The position numbers and the translations under genes are program-made. The notes beneath the pieces are model-generated. The model was not told the DNA's origin, did no database searches, and saw only the letters and a list, made by a program, of their open reading frames with translations. 32,434 nt of DNA from assembly GCA_025362495.1 (NCBI GenBank), contig JANYGI010000181.1, forward strand, positions 1 to 32,434, given 5' to 3'. Every line of letters starts with the position of its first letter. Position 1 is the stretch's first letter. Of the stretch, positions 25,254 through 32,434 are shown one piece after another. Origin of the DNA: Byssovorax sp. (GTDB taxonomy: Bacteria; Myxococcota_A; Polyangia; Polyangiales; Polyangiaceae).

Positions 25254-26717
25254 ATGGTTCGTTTTTTTCCTTGGCCGTCGATTACCGGGGCACGCGGGGC
25301 AATCTTGCCCCTCGCCCTCGCCGGCTCCCTCGTGGCCGCAGAGGCCCGCGCCGACGACCCGCCGCGCCTGCGCCAGGGGCACTTCTCGATCGACCTCTTC
25401 CAGGGGCCGCTCCTCGCGCCGATCAGCGTCACCGGCATCGCCGGCGCCTACGCGGCGTACGCCGAGGGCATCTCCGGCTTCGTCGCCAACGCGGCGAGCC
25501 CCGGCGTGCGCGAGCCGTTCAGCGTCAGCAATTTCGAGATCGACGGCTCGGGATCGATCTCGATCCCGATCTCGCTCTTCGAGAACAACGACTTCGATAA
25601 CTCGGGCTCGCTCGACTACGACTACTCCAACTTTCTCTACGGCACGTTCGGCGGGATCATCCAGTACGGGCCGTTCGGCGCCGGCATCAACGCCGAGCTC
25701 CAGCGCTACTCGCTCACCAGCGCCAAGGCGCAGACGACGAACGTCACCATCGGCAAGTATCACCTGCTCGGCGCGTTCCGGGTCTTCGGCGATCAGCTGG
25801 TGATCGGCGGCGGCGCGCGGTTCGCCACGCTCGGGATCGACGCGCCCGGGGGCACGTTCACGATGATCGGCGCCGCGCCCGAGCTAGGCTTCCTGATCCG
25901 GCCCGACTGGCAGTCGTTCCGCATCGGCGCGACAGCGCGCTTGCCGGTGCAAGGGGCGCCCGCGCCGGGCTTCGGCAACGGCCTCCCGGTGGGGCTCGAG
26001 CTGCCGGGTCACGTCGTGCTCCCGTGGGAGATCGAGGCCGGCGTCGCCGTGCAGATCGGACCGCGCCCGCTCAACCCGGTGTGGATCGATCCCGTGCAGC
26101 AAGAGACCGAGGTGAAGGCCTCGTTCCGCGAGCGCATCGAGGAGCGCGCGCGCCGTCGTCACGACGAGCTCGCGACCATCCACGATCCCGTGGCGCGTGG
26201 CCTGCGCGAGCGCGATCTGCTCGTGGCGGGCGCGCTGTCGTTGCTGCGTGATCATCGCGAGGAGCAGCAGGCGCTCAACTCGCTGAAGAAAGAGCGCCGC
26301 GCCCGCTACTGGAACTGGCCGCGCGAGCACTTGCTCGTCACGGCCGAGCTGCTGGTGACGGGCGCGGTCGATCAGGGCGTCAGCATCCAGACGTTCCTCG
26401 GGCAGAACGAGGTCCACCACGATCCCTCGTCAGGCGGCGCGGGCTCGTCCGGCGCGACGGTGAGCTTCTCGCCGCGCTTCGGCGTGGAGACGGAGCCGGT
26501 CCCCGATCTGGTGCACACGCGCTTCGGCACCTACTACGAGCCGAGCCGCTTCGGCGATCGCGTGGGCCGCCAGCACTTCACGTTCGGAGCCGATTTGAAG
26601 CTCTTTCACACCACCTACTGGGGCCTCGTGCCCGAGGTGATCTACAAGATCCAGGCGACCGCCGACATGGCCCCGCGCTACCAGAGCGTGAGCCTCGGGG
26701 CGGGCGTCTGGCATTGA
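25254..26717 (+). CDS. Probable outer-membrane beta-barrel protein
   Basis: This 487-residue protein has a Sec signal ending ARA/DD (cleavage after about residue 33). The mature protein is rich in alternating aromatic/hydrophobic and small residues (SISIPISLF, FGGIIQYGPFGAGINAEL, GGGARFATLGI), with a terminal aromatic (final GAGVWH) as in barrel proteins. A charged helical insert (about 285-345: VKASFRERIEERARRRHDEL) interrupts the barrel-like part. It resembles FadL-like or general myxobacterial outer-membrane proteins but no family is certain. The ATG at 25254 is chosen for the signal peptide; GTG or ATG codons up to 25218 lie upstream in frame. It converges on a TPR gene across the inverted-repeat element at 26759. 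Confidence 0.75.
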   Translation: MVRFFPWPSITGARGAILPLALAGSLVAAEARADDPPRLRQGHFSIDLFQGPLLAPISVTGIAGAYAAYAEGISGFVANAASPGVREPFSVSNFEIDGSGSISIPISLFENNDFDNSGSLDYDYSNFLYGTFGGIIQYGPFGAGINAELQRYSLTSAKAQTTNVTIGKYHLLGAFRVFGDQLVIGGGARFATLGIDAPGGTFTMIGAAPELGFLIRPDWQSFRIGATARLPVQGAPAPGFGNGLPVGLELPGHVVLPWEIEAGVAVQIGPRPLNPVWIDPVQQETEVKASFRERIEERARRRHDELATIHDPVARGLRERDLLVAGALSLLRDHREEQQALNSLKKERRARYWNWPREHLLVTAELLVTGAVDQGVSIQTFLGQNEVHHDPSSGGAGSSGATVSFSPRFGVETEPVPDLVHTRFGTYYEPSRFGDRVGRQHFTFGADLKLFHTTYWGLVPEVIYKIQATADMAPRYQSVSLGAGVWH

Positions 26718-26758
26718 TCTAGTCGCTGCGTCGGGGCGCGGAGGAGAGCCGGAGAGAT

Positions 26759-26891
26759 CCGGAAATTGACGCAGAGACGCAGAGGCGCAGAGGCGCAAAA
26801 AAAAGAGGAGAGGAGAAGTATTTGATCTCTTCTCTTCGCTCTCCGTCTTTTTGCGCCTCTGCGTCTCCGCGCCTTTGCGTTAAAATTCCGG
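26759..26891. repeat. 133-bp imperfect inverted repeat built of 8-bp units (MITE/REP-like)
   Basis: The element begins and ends with ccgg...aatt / aatt...ccgg. Its left arm (26759-26818) contains four adjacent octamers: acgcagag, acgcagag, gcgcagag, gcgcaaaa (26769-26800). These are followed by an A-run and a purine tract. The right arm (about 26828-26891) is its imperfect reverse complement (tttttgcgcctctgcgtc...). It fills the gap between convergent genes ending at 26717 and 26907. RNA from either strand could fold into a hairpin of about 60 bp, so it may also act as a bidirectional terminator. No ORF or transposase is inside. Confidence 0.8.
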
Positions 26892-26906
26892 CGATCGAAA
26901 TCGCCT

Positions 26907-27956
26907 CTAATTCAGCTCTTTTTCCGGGCGCTCGGCTTGCTCGGCTTCGAGGAACGTCGCGGTGATTTCGCGCTCGAGGGCCAGGGTGATCTCGCGCTCG
27001 ATCGCTTCCATGTTGCCGGCGAGGCGGGCGACGTTGAGGGCGTAGACGAACACGCGCGCGCAGGGGCCGGCGAGCGCGCGGCTGCTCTCGGAGAGCGGGC
27101 CGCCGAGCAGGGCGGTGCGCGGCTTGGCCTCTTCCGAGAAGCCGTCGAGGAGCACCAGGGCGCGCGGATCGACGCCCTCGGCCACGAGCTCGACGCCTGG
27201 GACGTCGGACACGTAGACGTCGGCGCCGTCGACGTAGTGCTTGAGCACCGGGTTCAGCGCCGTCACGGCCCGCTCGACGATCTTCGCCGTCGCGTCGCGG
27301 CCGGGCGCCCACGGGGGCATCCCCATTTCGAGATCGAGCTCGCGCGACTTCAGGAACGCCGACGTCGCGCCGCGCGTGTCGCCCTTCTCGTCGCGGATCA
27401 GGCCCAGGTAGTACTGCGCCTCCGCGTGGCGCGCGTCCTTCGTGACGGCCTCTTCCACGAGGGCCGCGGCCTTCTCGGCCTGGCCGATCTCGTAGAACGC
27501 GCGCCCGATCAGGAACGCGTGGTTGGGGTTGTCGTACGGGCCCGCGGGGATCTTGGCGACGACCTTCGCCGCTTCTTCCCCGTCGCCCTTGCCGAGCAGC
27601 GCGTCGAATTTCAGCAGCAGCGCGTCGATGATCTCTTCGTCGACCTCGGCGAGATCGAGCGCCTGCTCGCACATCTCGAGGGCCTGATCGTAGTCGCCGA
27701 GCGGATGGATGTAGACCTCGGCCGCGTTGAGCATGGCCTCGAGGTAGGTGTCGTCGAGGGCGATCGCCTGGCGGTAGGCCTCGATCGCCTCTTCGCCGTC
27801 GCCTTCGAGGGCCGCGACGAAGCCGAGGAGGTTGTGGGCTTCCGGGGAGTTGGGGTCGAGCTCGAGGGCTCGCTTGGCGGAGGCCTCGGCACCGCGGGTG
27901 TCGCCGCGCTGAACGAGGTCCCACCCCCGATCGAGGTGCGCGGAGAACTGATCCAT
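26907..27956 (-). CDS. TPR protein with degenerate zincin-like domain
   Basis: This 349-residue protein has TPR repeats in residues 1-215 (AEASAKRALELDPNSPEAHN; AIEAYRQAIALDDTYLEAML; ALEMCEQALDL; AQYYLGLIRDEKGDTRGA). A C-terminal domain (about 225-345) resembles the small zincin-like metallopeptidase family (Zincin_1) in order and spacing: VSDVPGVELVAEGVDPRALVLLDG, then a beta strand ARVFVY, then the helix that normally holds HExxH. Here that helix reads REITA (329-333), so both His ligands are lost and only Glu330 remains. It should not be an active protease. The ATG at 27956 was chosen; a TTG 13 codons upstream (27995) is possible. The gene is divergent from the 88-residue protein gene. Confidence 0.75.
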   Translation of the reverse strand: MDQFSAHLDRGWDLVQRGDTRGAEASAKRALELDPNSPEAHNLLGFVAALEGDGEEAIEAYRQAIALDDTYLEAMLNAAEVYIHPLGDYDQALEMCEQALDLAEVDEEIIDALLLKFDALLGKGDGEEAAKVVAKIPAGPYDNPNHAFLIGRAFYEIGQAEKAAALVEEAVTKDARHAEAQYYLGLIRDEKGDTRGATSAFLKSRELDLEMGMPPWAPGRDATAKIVERAVTALNPVLKHYVDGADVYVSDVPGVELVAEGVDPRALVLLDGFSEEAKPRTALLGGPLSESSRALAGPCARVFVYALNVARLAGNMEAIEREITLALEREITATFLEAEQAERPEKELN

Positions 27957-28129
27957 TGGACTCGATGAAGTGTTCGAGATGCGCTTTCGAGTCAAGTGCA
28001 GCGTGCGAGCGCGCCGAAATTTGGCCCGTTCGGCGCGCCTCCGATAAGGGCGTGGGGTGTCCCGCCGCTCGGTGTCCGGTTTCCCTCCGGCCTTTCCAGC
28101 CGACGCCGCGGTCCCGGAGGAGATCCGTC

Positions 28130-28396
28130 ATGCGCTCAGAGAAAAAGGCCGACCTCATCGCCGAGCTTCAGCGCCTCTTGCACGACGTGTTCGTCGCGCG
28201 TGAAAAGGGCGAAAACTACCCGCGGCTCGCGCGGGCTCACGGCTATGTGGACGGCTACATGCGCGCGCTCCTCGAGAGCGGGCAGGCGACGAAGCAAGAG
28301 CTGCTCGAGCTGGTGGCGGCCGAGCGAGCCCGCGTGAGCGGGCCGGCGACGCGCGACGTCGCGATGGAGTCCGCGTCCGAGATCGCCGCCGCCTGA
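28130..28396 (+). CDS. Small helical cytosolic protein, function unknown
   Basis: This 88-residue protein starts at ATG 28130 after a strong GGAGGAG Shine-Dalgarno (28116-28122). It is helical and charged (KKADLIAELQRLLHDVFVAREKG; GQATKQELLELVAAERAR) with a Tyr/Gly-rich middle (GYVDGYMRALL). It has no signal peptide and no family I recognise. The strong ribosome site and the lack of low-complexity sequence support a real gene. The open frame continues upstream to 27956, but that region is the divergent promoter gap. A palindrome and a second hairpin follow the stop. Confidence 0.72.
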   Translation: MRSEKKADLIAELQRLLHDVFVAREKGENYPRLARAHGYVDGYMRALLESGQATKQELLELVAAERARVSGPATRDVAMESASEIAAA

Positions 28397-28404
28397 CGCA
28401 CGCA

Positions 28405-28426
28405 GGGAGAGGATCGATCCTCTCCC
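28405..28426. terminator. 22-bp perfect palindrome between convergent genes
   Basis: Bases 28405-28426 form a perfect palindrome with arms gggagaggatc and gatcctctccc. As RNA it folds into an 8-9 bp stem with a small loop. It lies nine bases after the 88-residue gene and ahead of the convergent small Cys-rich gene, so it may stop transcription from both sides. Confidence 0.55.
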
Positions 28427-28443
28427 CTCGGCGTCCGCGAGGG
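28425..28443. terminator. Adjacent hairpin with 7-nt loop
   Basis: Arms ccctcg (28425-28430) and cgaggg (28438-28443) pair around a 7-nt loop (gcgtccg). It abuts the preceding palindrome and lies twelve bases beyond the minus-strand stop at 28455. It forms the minus-strand half of a double-hairpin barrier. Confidence 0.4.
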
Positions 28444-28454
28444 CCTGCGGGCAG

Positions 28455-28745
28455 CTACGGCGCGCAGGCCGCGATGCAGTCCTTGAAGGCGGGGCTGTCG
28501 TTCTTGATGTCGATGCACGGCGACGTCGAGAGGCAGTCCGCCGCGCACGCCGTCGCTCCGGTGCAGTTGATCTCGGCGCCGCCGTCGACCGTGAAGTGGC
28601 ACTCGTCGGTGAGCCGCTCCACGGCCCTGGCACAGGGATCCGTCGGCGCGGGCGTCTCGGTCGCGCACGCGCTCTTCGCCGCGGCCGCGAGGGTCGTCGC
28701 GGCGGCGGCGAAGAGCGCCGCGACGAAGACCCTCGCCGAGCTCAC
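28455..28745 (-). CDS. Small Cys-rich exported protein
   Basis: This 96-residue protein starts at GTG 28745. That GTG overlaps the TGA of the large upstream gene by four bases (GTGA), so its translation is probably coupled. The N-terminus is a hydrophobic Ala-rich signal (VFVAALFAAAATTLAAAA). A lipobox at Cys27 is poor because Lys is at -3. The mature protein has nine Cys (27, 38, 49, 61, 67, 71, 77, 90, 94), enough for four disulphides, and a spacing like CxxxxxC-xxxC-xxxxxC. It is probably a periplasmic or surface protein. I recognise no family. The tight coupling to the large surface protein suggests a shared role. Confidence 0.72.
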   Translation of the reverse strand: MSSARVFVAALFAAAATTLAAAAKSACATETPAPTDPCARAVERLTDECHFTVDGGAEINCTGATACAADCLSTSPCIDIKNDSPAFKDCIAACAP

Positions 28746-31700
28746 AGCGGCAGGACGTTGACGTCGCCGACGGCGTCGGGGACGCCCGCGCGCCACCAGT
28801 TCACGAGCGAGAGCTGCCCGTCGATCTCGACGATGTGGGAGAACGCGCCGGCGAAGTTATCCTGGGCGATTTCCTCGACCTTCCAGGTGTGCTTGTCGGC
28901 CGCGGGCGAGCCCACCGCGTAGTGGAGCTTGCCCGCCGTCGCGTCCTGGTAGCTCACCCGGATTTCGCCGCTCGGCGTGACGACCAGGTTCGCGTCGTCG
29001 CCGACGAGGTGCTGCCCGTCGACGAACGGCGTGCTGCCGAGGCCGCGGCCGTCGTCGATCACCTCGGGCGCGCTCACCTTGGTGCCGCCGGTGATCTTCA
29101 TGTAGCGGAGCGACTCCGCGAGGCCGTCGACGTAGGCGAGGTGCCAGTCGTTGCTGGTGTCGATGAAGAGCGACACGCCGATGCCGACGTCGCCCGTGTC
29201 GTTGCCCATCGTGTCCGCGCCGTCGACGATCTTCGTCACCCACGCGCCGCTCGCGTGCGAGGCGACGCCGAGGTTGCCGTGGATGCGATCGTAATACGCG
29301 ATGCCGATCGTCCCCTTCGGATCGACGGCGATCGACACGTAGTCGCCGACCACCTCCGGGTACGAGTCGATCTTGCTCGCGTCGGTCTTCACCGCGCAGG
29401 TCGGCGTCCCGCCGCTGTCGACGCAGGCGCTGCCCGACGCGCAGGACGGCGTGCACTTGGCGTCGTCGAGGGCCGCGGTGCAGACCTTCGTGGCGGCGAT
29501 GCAGGCCGTGCTGGTCGGGCAGAGCGAGGCGCGGCACGGCGTGCTCTTGTCCGTCACCGCGTCCTCGAACGTCCAGTCGGCGGCGCCGGGGCTCTCGCCC
29601 TTGCTCGTGGCGACGCGCACCGTCGAGACGAGCGCGCCCTTGTCGCCGCCCGCCGTGACGCTGCTGTAGGCGATGACGAAGTTGCCGCCGAGGGCGACGA
29701 TCTTCGCGTAGCGCCCGCTGTCGGCGTCGGCCTTGCCATCGACGGTGGAGATCGCCCACGCCGTGCCGTCGAACTTCGCGAGCTTGAGCGCGCGGTGGGT
29801 TCGATCGTAGTAGGCGACCGCGGGGTTGCCCTTGGAATCGAGGGCCATCGAGGTCCAGATCCCGACATCGTCGCCGGGCTCGGTCTGACCGCCGCGGAAG
29901 CCGTTGACGTCGATCGTCTTCGGGTCCGGCGGCGGATCGGCCGGCACGCCGTCGACCGATTGCCAGTCGACGCTCTTGCCGTTCCACTTGCCCACGACGA
30001 GATCGCCGTAGGTGTTGCTGTTGCTCCAGTCGGCCTCCGCGTAGCCCGCGACCCAGAGCGTCTTGCCCGAGACAGCGACCGACGTGTACGCGCCGATCAG
30101 GCCGTGCGCGAGCGCCGGCAGCTCGCTGCCACCGGTGGTGGACGCGCCCACCGACGCCGTCGTCGTCGGGGCGTCGGAGCAGTTGCAGCCAGCCCACGTG
30201 GACGCGAACGCCAGCACCGCGAACGGAGCCACGCTGCGGACCGTGAGCGTGCGCTTCTGCGGCGCGGCGCTCTTCTTCGCGTGCGCGATCGGAGCGGCCA
30301 CCTTGCGCGAGCGATCGCGCTTGAAGAGGCGCGACGCGATGCCGGCGACGGCGGCGCCGAGCAGCCACACGCTGCCGGACGTGCTCGTGTCAGCGCCCGC
30401 GACCGTGCAGCCGCAGCCGGCGGCGGTGGCCTCGACGCGACCACGCACGAGCTCCTGCGAGGTCGAGGCGACGTTGCCTTCTTCGTCCTTCGCCTCGACG
30501 TCGATGGCCGCCGCGTCGCCGACGACGAGCGTCGCCAGGGCCGCGGTGGTCTGCCAGTCGGACCACTTGCCGCCGTCGAGGCGGACGCGCGCGAGCGAGC
30601 TGTCGCCCGAGACCTTGTCGTGGAACGAGAGCGCGATCTTGCCGGCCTCGACCTTGCCGACCTTGATCACCGGCGGCTCGGCGTCGACGACGACCTCGAC
30701 CTGCGCGGGATCGGCGTCGAGCGTCATCGGCTCGCCGGCGACCTTCGAGCGCACCTCGATCACGTGCTTGCCCTGGGCGCGGAGCCAGCCGTCTTGCACG
30801 TCGAGGCGACGCGACTTCGTGTACGGGTGCCAGAAGCCCTGATCGACGCGGTACTGGTACTCGATGGTGTGGGTGCCGTCGTCCATCGAGGAGCCGACGT
30901 AGAGCGACGCGATGGGCGCGTTGTCGTCGCGGATCGTCAGCAGATCGAGGCCGGCGCGATCGACCTTCTTCGACAGGAGCTGCGCCTGCGTCTTGCTCGA
31001 CGGGGGCACGGGGCCGGGGGCCGCGGGCATGCCGAACGCGGCGAAGATGGCGAGGTAGTTGTCGCTGCCCTTGCTCAGCTTGCGGAGGCCGGGCGAGCCC
31101 TTGCCCTCGACAGAGTCGGGGATGACGAGGCTGAGCCCGAGCGACGCCAGCGAGCTGTTGAGGTTGATCGGCTTGAGGCCGCCGCCGGCGAGCTGCCCGA
31201 CCTGGCTCGAGATCAGGTCACCGAGCGACGCGGCGATGGTGGCCGGCTTCTCGCGCAGGAGCGAGCTGTTGGTGACGACGCCGTTGTTGACGCCGATCTT
31301 GTTGAGCACCGGCGTGAGGCCGGCGGGCGTGACCGTGAGGTTGACGGGGACGTCGAGATCGAACGTGGCCGTCATGAAGCGGATGTAGCGGTCGAGCGAG
31401 AACATGTAGAAGTCGAACGACGCCTGGTTCAGCTTGATCCGCAGGAGCGGATCAGTGTCGAGGTTCGTCCCGTTGCCGAAGGCGATGGTCGGCGCCGACG
31501 AGGGGCGAATGACGATCGCGACCTGCTGCGCGTCGCCCTGGAGGCCGAGCGTCTTCGACGACATCGCGAGGAGGCCGAGCGTCCCCGAGTTGAGGAGGGC
31601 GACGTTCTCCGTCGAGATGCCGATGCAGAGCAGGCCGCTGTTGTAGAGGCCGCTCATCGCGTAGTTGGCGAAGCGCTCGGAGATCGCGAGGCCGAGGTGC

Positions 31701-32434
31701 GGCCCGGGCGTGCCCGCGGGCCAGTCGCTGTTCGGGGTCGTGTCCGCGAAGAGCGCGTCGGGGATCGGGATGCCCGTGGGCAGCGCGAGGTCGGAGAGCT
31801 TGACGCACTTCGAGAGGGGGTTCGGCTCGGCGCCGCCGTACATGCCGAGGGTGAAGCCATCACCGACGCCGTTGGTGATCGTGCCGGGATCGAGATCGCC
31901 CCACGCGAAGCCGGGGTGATGGTCGCTCTTGCCGAGGCCGCCGGCCGCGAAGAGGAAGTCGAGCCCGCCGGTGGTGCCGGGCGAGATGCTGGCGAGGAGG
32001 CCGCCGAGGTTGATGTGCCCGTCGGTCCCGAGGACGATCGACGCGCACTCGTCGGTGTCCGTGGTGCCGTAGCGACAGACGCCATTGACGTCGTTCGTGC
32101 CGGTGGGGCAAGTGGGGTTGAGCGCCGGATTGGCCTTCTGGCAGAGTTGCTGATCGATCTGGCTGGTCAGGGTGCCGAGGAGCGGCCCGATCAGCTGCCC
32201 GAAGGCCACGCCCTTCAGCGCGTTGATGAGACCCGAGCTGAAGCTTCCACCGCAGAAATGCAGGGCGTTCTTGATCTGGTTCTGATCGACGTCGAGGGTG
32301 ACCTTGAGCTTGGAGTACCCGAAGCGCGAGTGCGCGGAGTTCTGATCCGCGGCGATCTCGATATCGACGTTGATGTCGATGGCCGCGTAATCCTCGGGCC
32401 CGCCGGGGCAGGTGCCGTCGCCGTCGAGCACGCC
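28742..32434 (-). CDS. Very large surface protein with internal MYXO-CTERM-like signal, 5' end cut off
   Basis: At least 1,230 residues are encoded, with the N-terminus beyond the right edge. The first module (32434 to about 30430) is a Leu/Gly-rich secreted region ending in an Ig-like stretch (PPVIKVGKVEAGKIALSF; RLDGGKWSDW). Then comes AAGCGC, a hydrophobic helix and FKRDRSRK (30302-30424). This pattern marks the C-terminus of MYXO-CTERM proteins, but here it is internal. At once after it, a second signal-like stretch ends in WAGC (30185-30277). The final module (to 28742) has propeller-like repeats (SVAVSGKTLWVAGY; SMALDSKGNPAVAYYDR; SIAVDPKGTIGIAYYDR) and a Cys-rich insert near 29380-29550. 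No stop divides the two modules. It looks like a fusion of a MYXO-CTERM protein and a lipoprotein. The stop overlaps the start of the downstream Cys-rich gene. Confidence 0.8.
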   Translation of the reverse strand, partial: GVLDGDGTCPGGPEDYAAIDINVDIEIAADQNSAHSRFGYSKLKVTLDVDQNQIKNALHFCGGSFSSGLINALKGVAFGQLIGPLLGTLTSQIDQQLCQKANPALNPTCPTGTNDVNGVCRYGTTDTDECASIVLGTDGHINLGGLLASISPGTTGGLDFLFAAGGLGKSDHHPGFAWGDLDPGTITNGVGDGFTLGMYGGAEPNPLSKCVKLSDLALPTGIPIPDALFADTTPNSDWPAGTPGPHLGLAISERFANYAMSGLYNSGLLCIGISTENVALLNSGTLGLLAMSSKTLGLQGDAQQVAIVIRPSSAPTIAFGNGTNLDTDPLLRIKLNQASFDFYMFSLDRYIRFMTATFDLDVPVNLTVTPAGLTPVLNKIGVNNGVVTNSSLLREKPATIAASLGDLISSQVGQLAGGGLKPINLNSSLASLGLSLVIPDSVEGKGSPGLRKLSKGSDNYLAIFAAFGMPAAPGPVPPSSKTQAQLLSKKVDRAGLDLLTIRDDNAPIASLYVGSSMDDGTHTIEYQYRVDQGFWHPYTKSRRLDVQDGWLRAQGKHVIEVRSKVAGEPMTLDADPAQVEVVVDAEPPVIKVGKVEAGKIALSFHDKVSGDSSLARVRLDGGKWSDWQTTAALATLVVGDAAAIDVEAKDEEGNVASTSQELVRGRVEATAAGCGCTVAGADTSTSGSVWLLGAAVAGIASRLFKRDRSRKVAAPIAHAKKSAAPQKRTLTVRSVAPFAVLAFASTWAGCNCSDAPTTTASVGASTTGGSELPALAHGLIGAYTSVAVSGKTLWVAGYAEADWSNSNTYGDLVVGKWNGKSVDWQSVDGVPADPPPDPKTIDVNGFRGGQTEPGDDVGIWTSMALDSKGNPAVAYYDRTHRALKLAKFDGTAWAISTVDGKADADSGRYAKIVALGGNFVIAYSSVTAGGDKGALVSTVRVATSKGESPGAADWTFEDAVTDKSTPCRASLCPTSTACIAATKVCTAALDDAKCTPSCASGSACVDSGGTPTCAVKTDASKIDSYPEVVGDYVSIAVDPKGTIGIAYYDRIHGNLGVASHASGAWVTKIVDGADTMGNDTGDVGIGVSLFIDTSNDWHLAYVDGLAESLRYMKITGGTKVSAPEVIDDGRGLGSTPFVDGQHLVGDDANLVVTPSGEIRVSYQDATAGKLHYAVGSPAADKHTWKVEEIAQDNFAGAFSHIVEIDGQLSLVNWWRAGVPDAVGDVNVLPL
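30185..30277 (-). other. Internal lipoprotein-signal-like segment
   Basis: The 31 codons here encode a basic start (KKSAAPQKR), a hydrophobic core (VAPFAVLAFAST) and WAGC, close to a lipobox. GTG codons at 30299-30301 and within the core could serve as starts, but no Shine-Dalgarno is visible before them. It directly follows the MYXO-CTERM-like signal in the same frame. Confidence 0.55.
30302..30424 (-). other. Internal MYXO-CTERM-like sorting signal
   Basis: The 41 codons here encode AAGCGC, a polar spacer, the hydrophobic segment SVWLLGAAVAGIASRLF and the basic run KRDRSRK. In the MYXO-CTERM family this order (Cys motif, helix, Arg cluster) ends the protein and directs processing and surface sorting. 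Here about 520 residues follow it in frame. Confidence 0.65.

Overview
This window looks like chromosomal DNA from a myxobacterium of the Sorangium/Polyangium type (order Polyangiales). The inference rests on the very high GC content with G/C at most third codon positions, the abundance of lipoproteins and cysteine-rich or MopE-type surface proteins, a MYXO-CTERM-like sorting signal, a Hanks-type Ser/Thr kinase with a C-terminal membrane anchor, and TPR-rich proteins. No rRNA, tRNA, CRISPR array, transposase, integrase or phage gene was seen.

Layout. 1-2.6 kb: the tail of a gene cut by the left edge, an NADPH-dependent FMN reductase, a small YXWGXW-repeat protein, and, divergent from it, a full-length eukaryote-type phytochelatin synthase. 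2.6-7.9 kb (minus strand): a tightly spaced run of five genes, transcribed right to left. It encodes a Cys-rich lipoprotein, a MopE/choice-of-anchor-like lipoprotein, a small lipoprotein, a PIG-L deacetylase and a polytopic membrane protein. 8.0-14.4 kb (plus strand): a CAP-domain lipoprotein, then a close pair made of an asparagine-synthetase-like protein lacking the glutaminase cysteine and a large protein with a helical N-terminal half and a dynamin-type GTPase domain. 14.4-16.4 kb: a Ser/Thr kinase (minus) divergent from a second CAP lipoprotein (plus). 16.5-25.2 kb (minus): a PaaZ/BoxD-type aldehyde dehydrogenase, a Gly/Pro-rich membrane protein, a TolC-family protein, a TPR protein, a DeaD/CsdA-type RNA helicase with a long disordered tail, and a small membrane protein. 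25.2-32.4 kb: a probable outer-membrane protein, a 133-bp imperfect inverted repeat made of 8-bp units, a TPR protein with a degenerate zincin-like domain, an 88-residue protein, a small Cys-rich exported protein, and a very large surface protein cut by the right edge.

How the genes work together. Most encode envelope or surface functions (lipoproteins, outer-membrane proteins, sorting signals) or stress functions (phytochelatin synthase, FMN reductase, cold-shock-type helicase). No single biosynthetic pathway is complete here. The points most worth a second look are the eukaryote-like phytochelatin synthase, the large protein with an internal MYXO-CTERM-like signal followed by a second lipoprotein signal, the TPR protein whose HExxH motif has been lost, the Cys-less Asn-synthetase/dynamin pair, the octamer-built hairpin element at 26.8 kb, and a recurring class of perfect hairpins with 7-nt loops at gene ends.

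All intergenic gaps are shorter than about 220 bp. Function calls come from reading motifs by eye; no database search was run.
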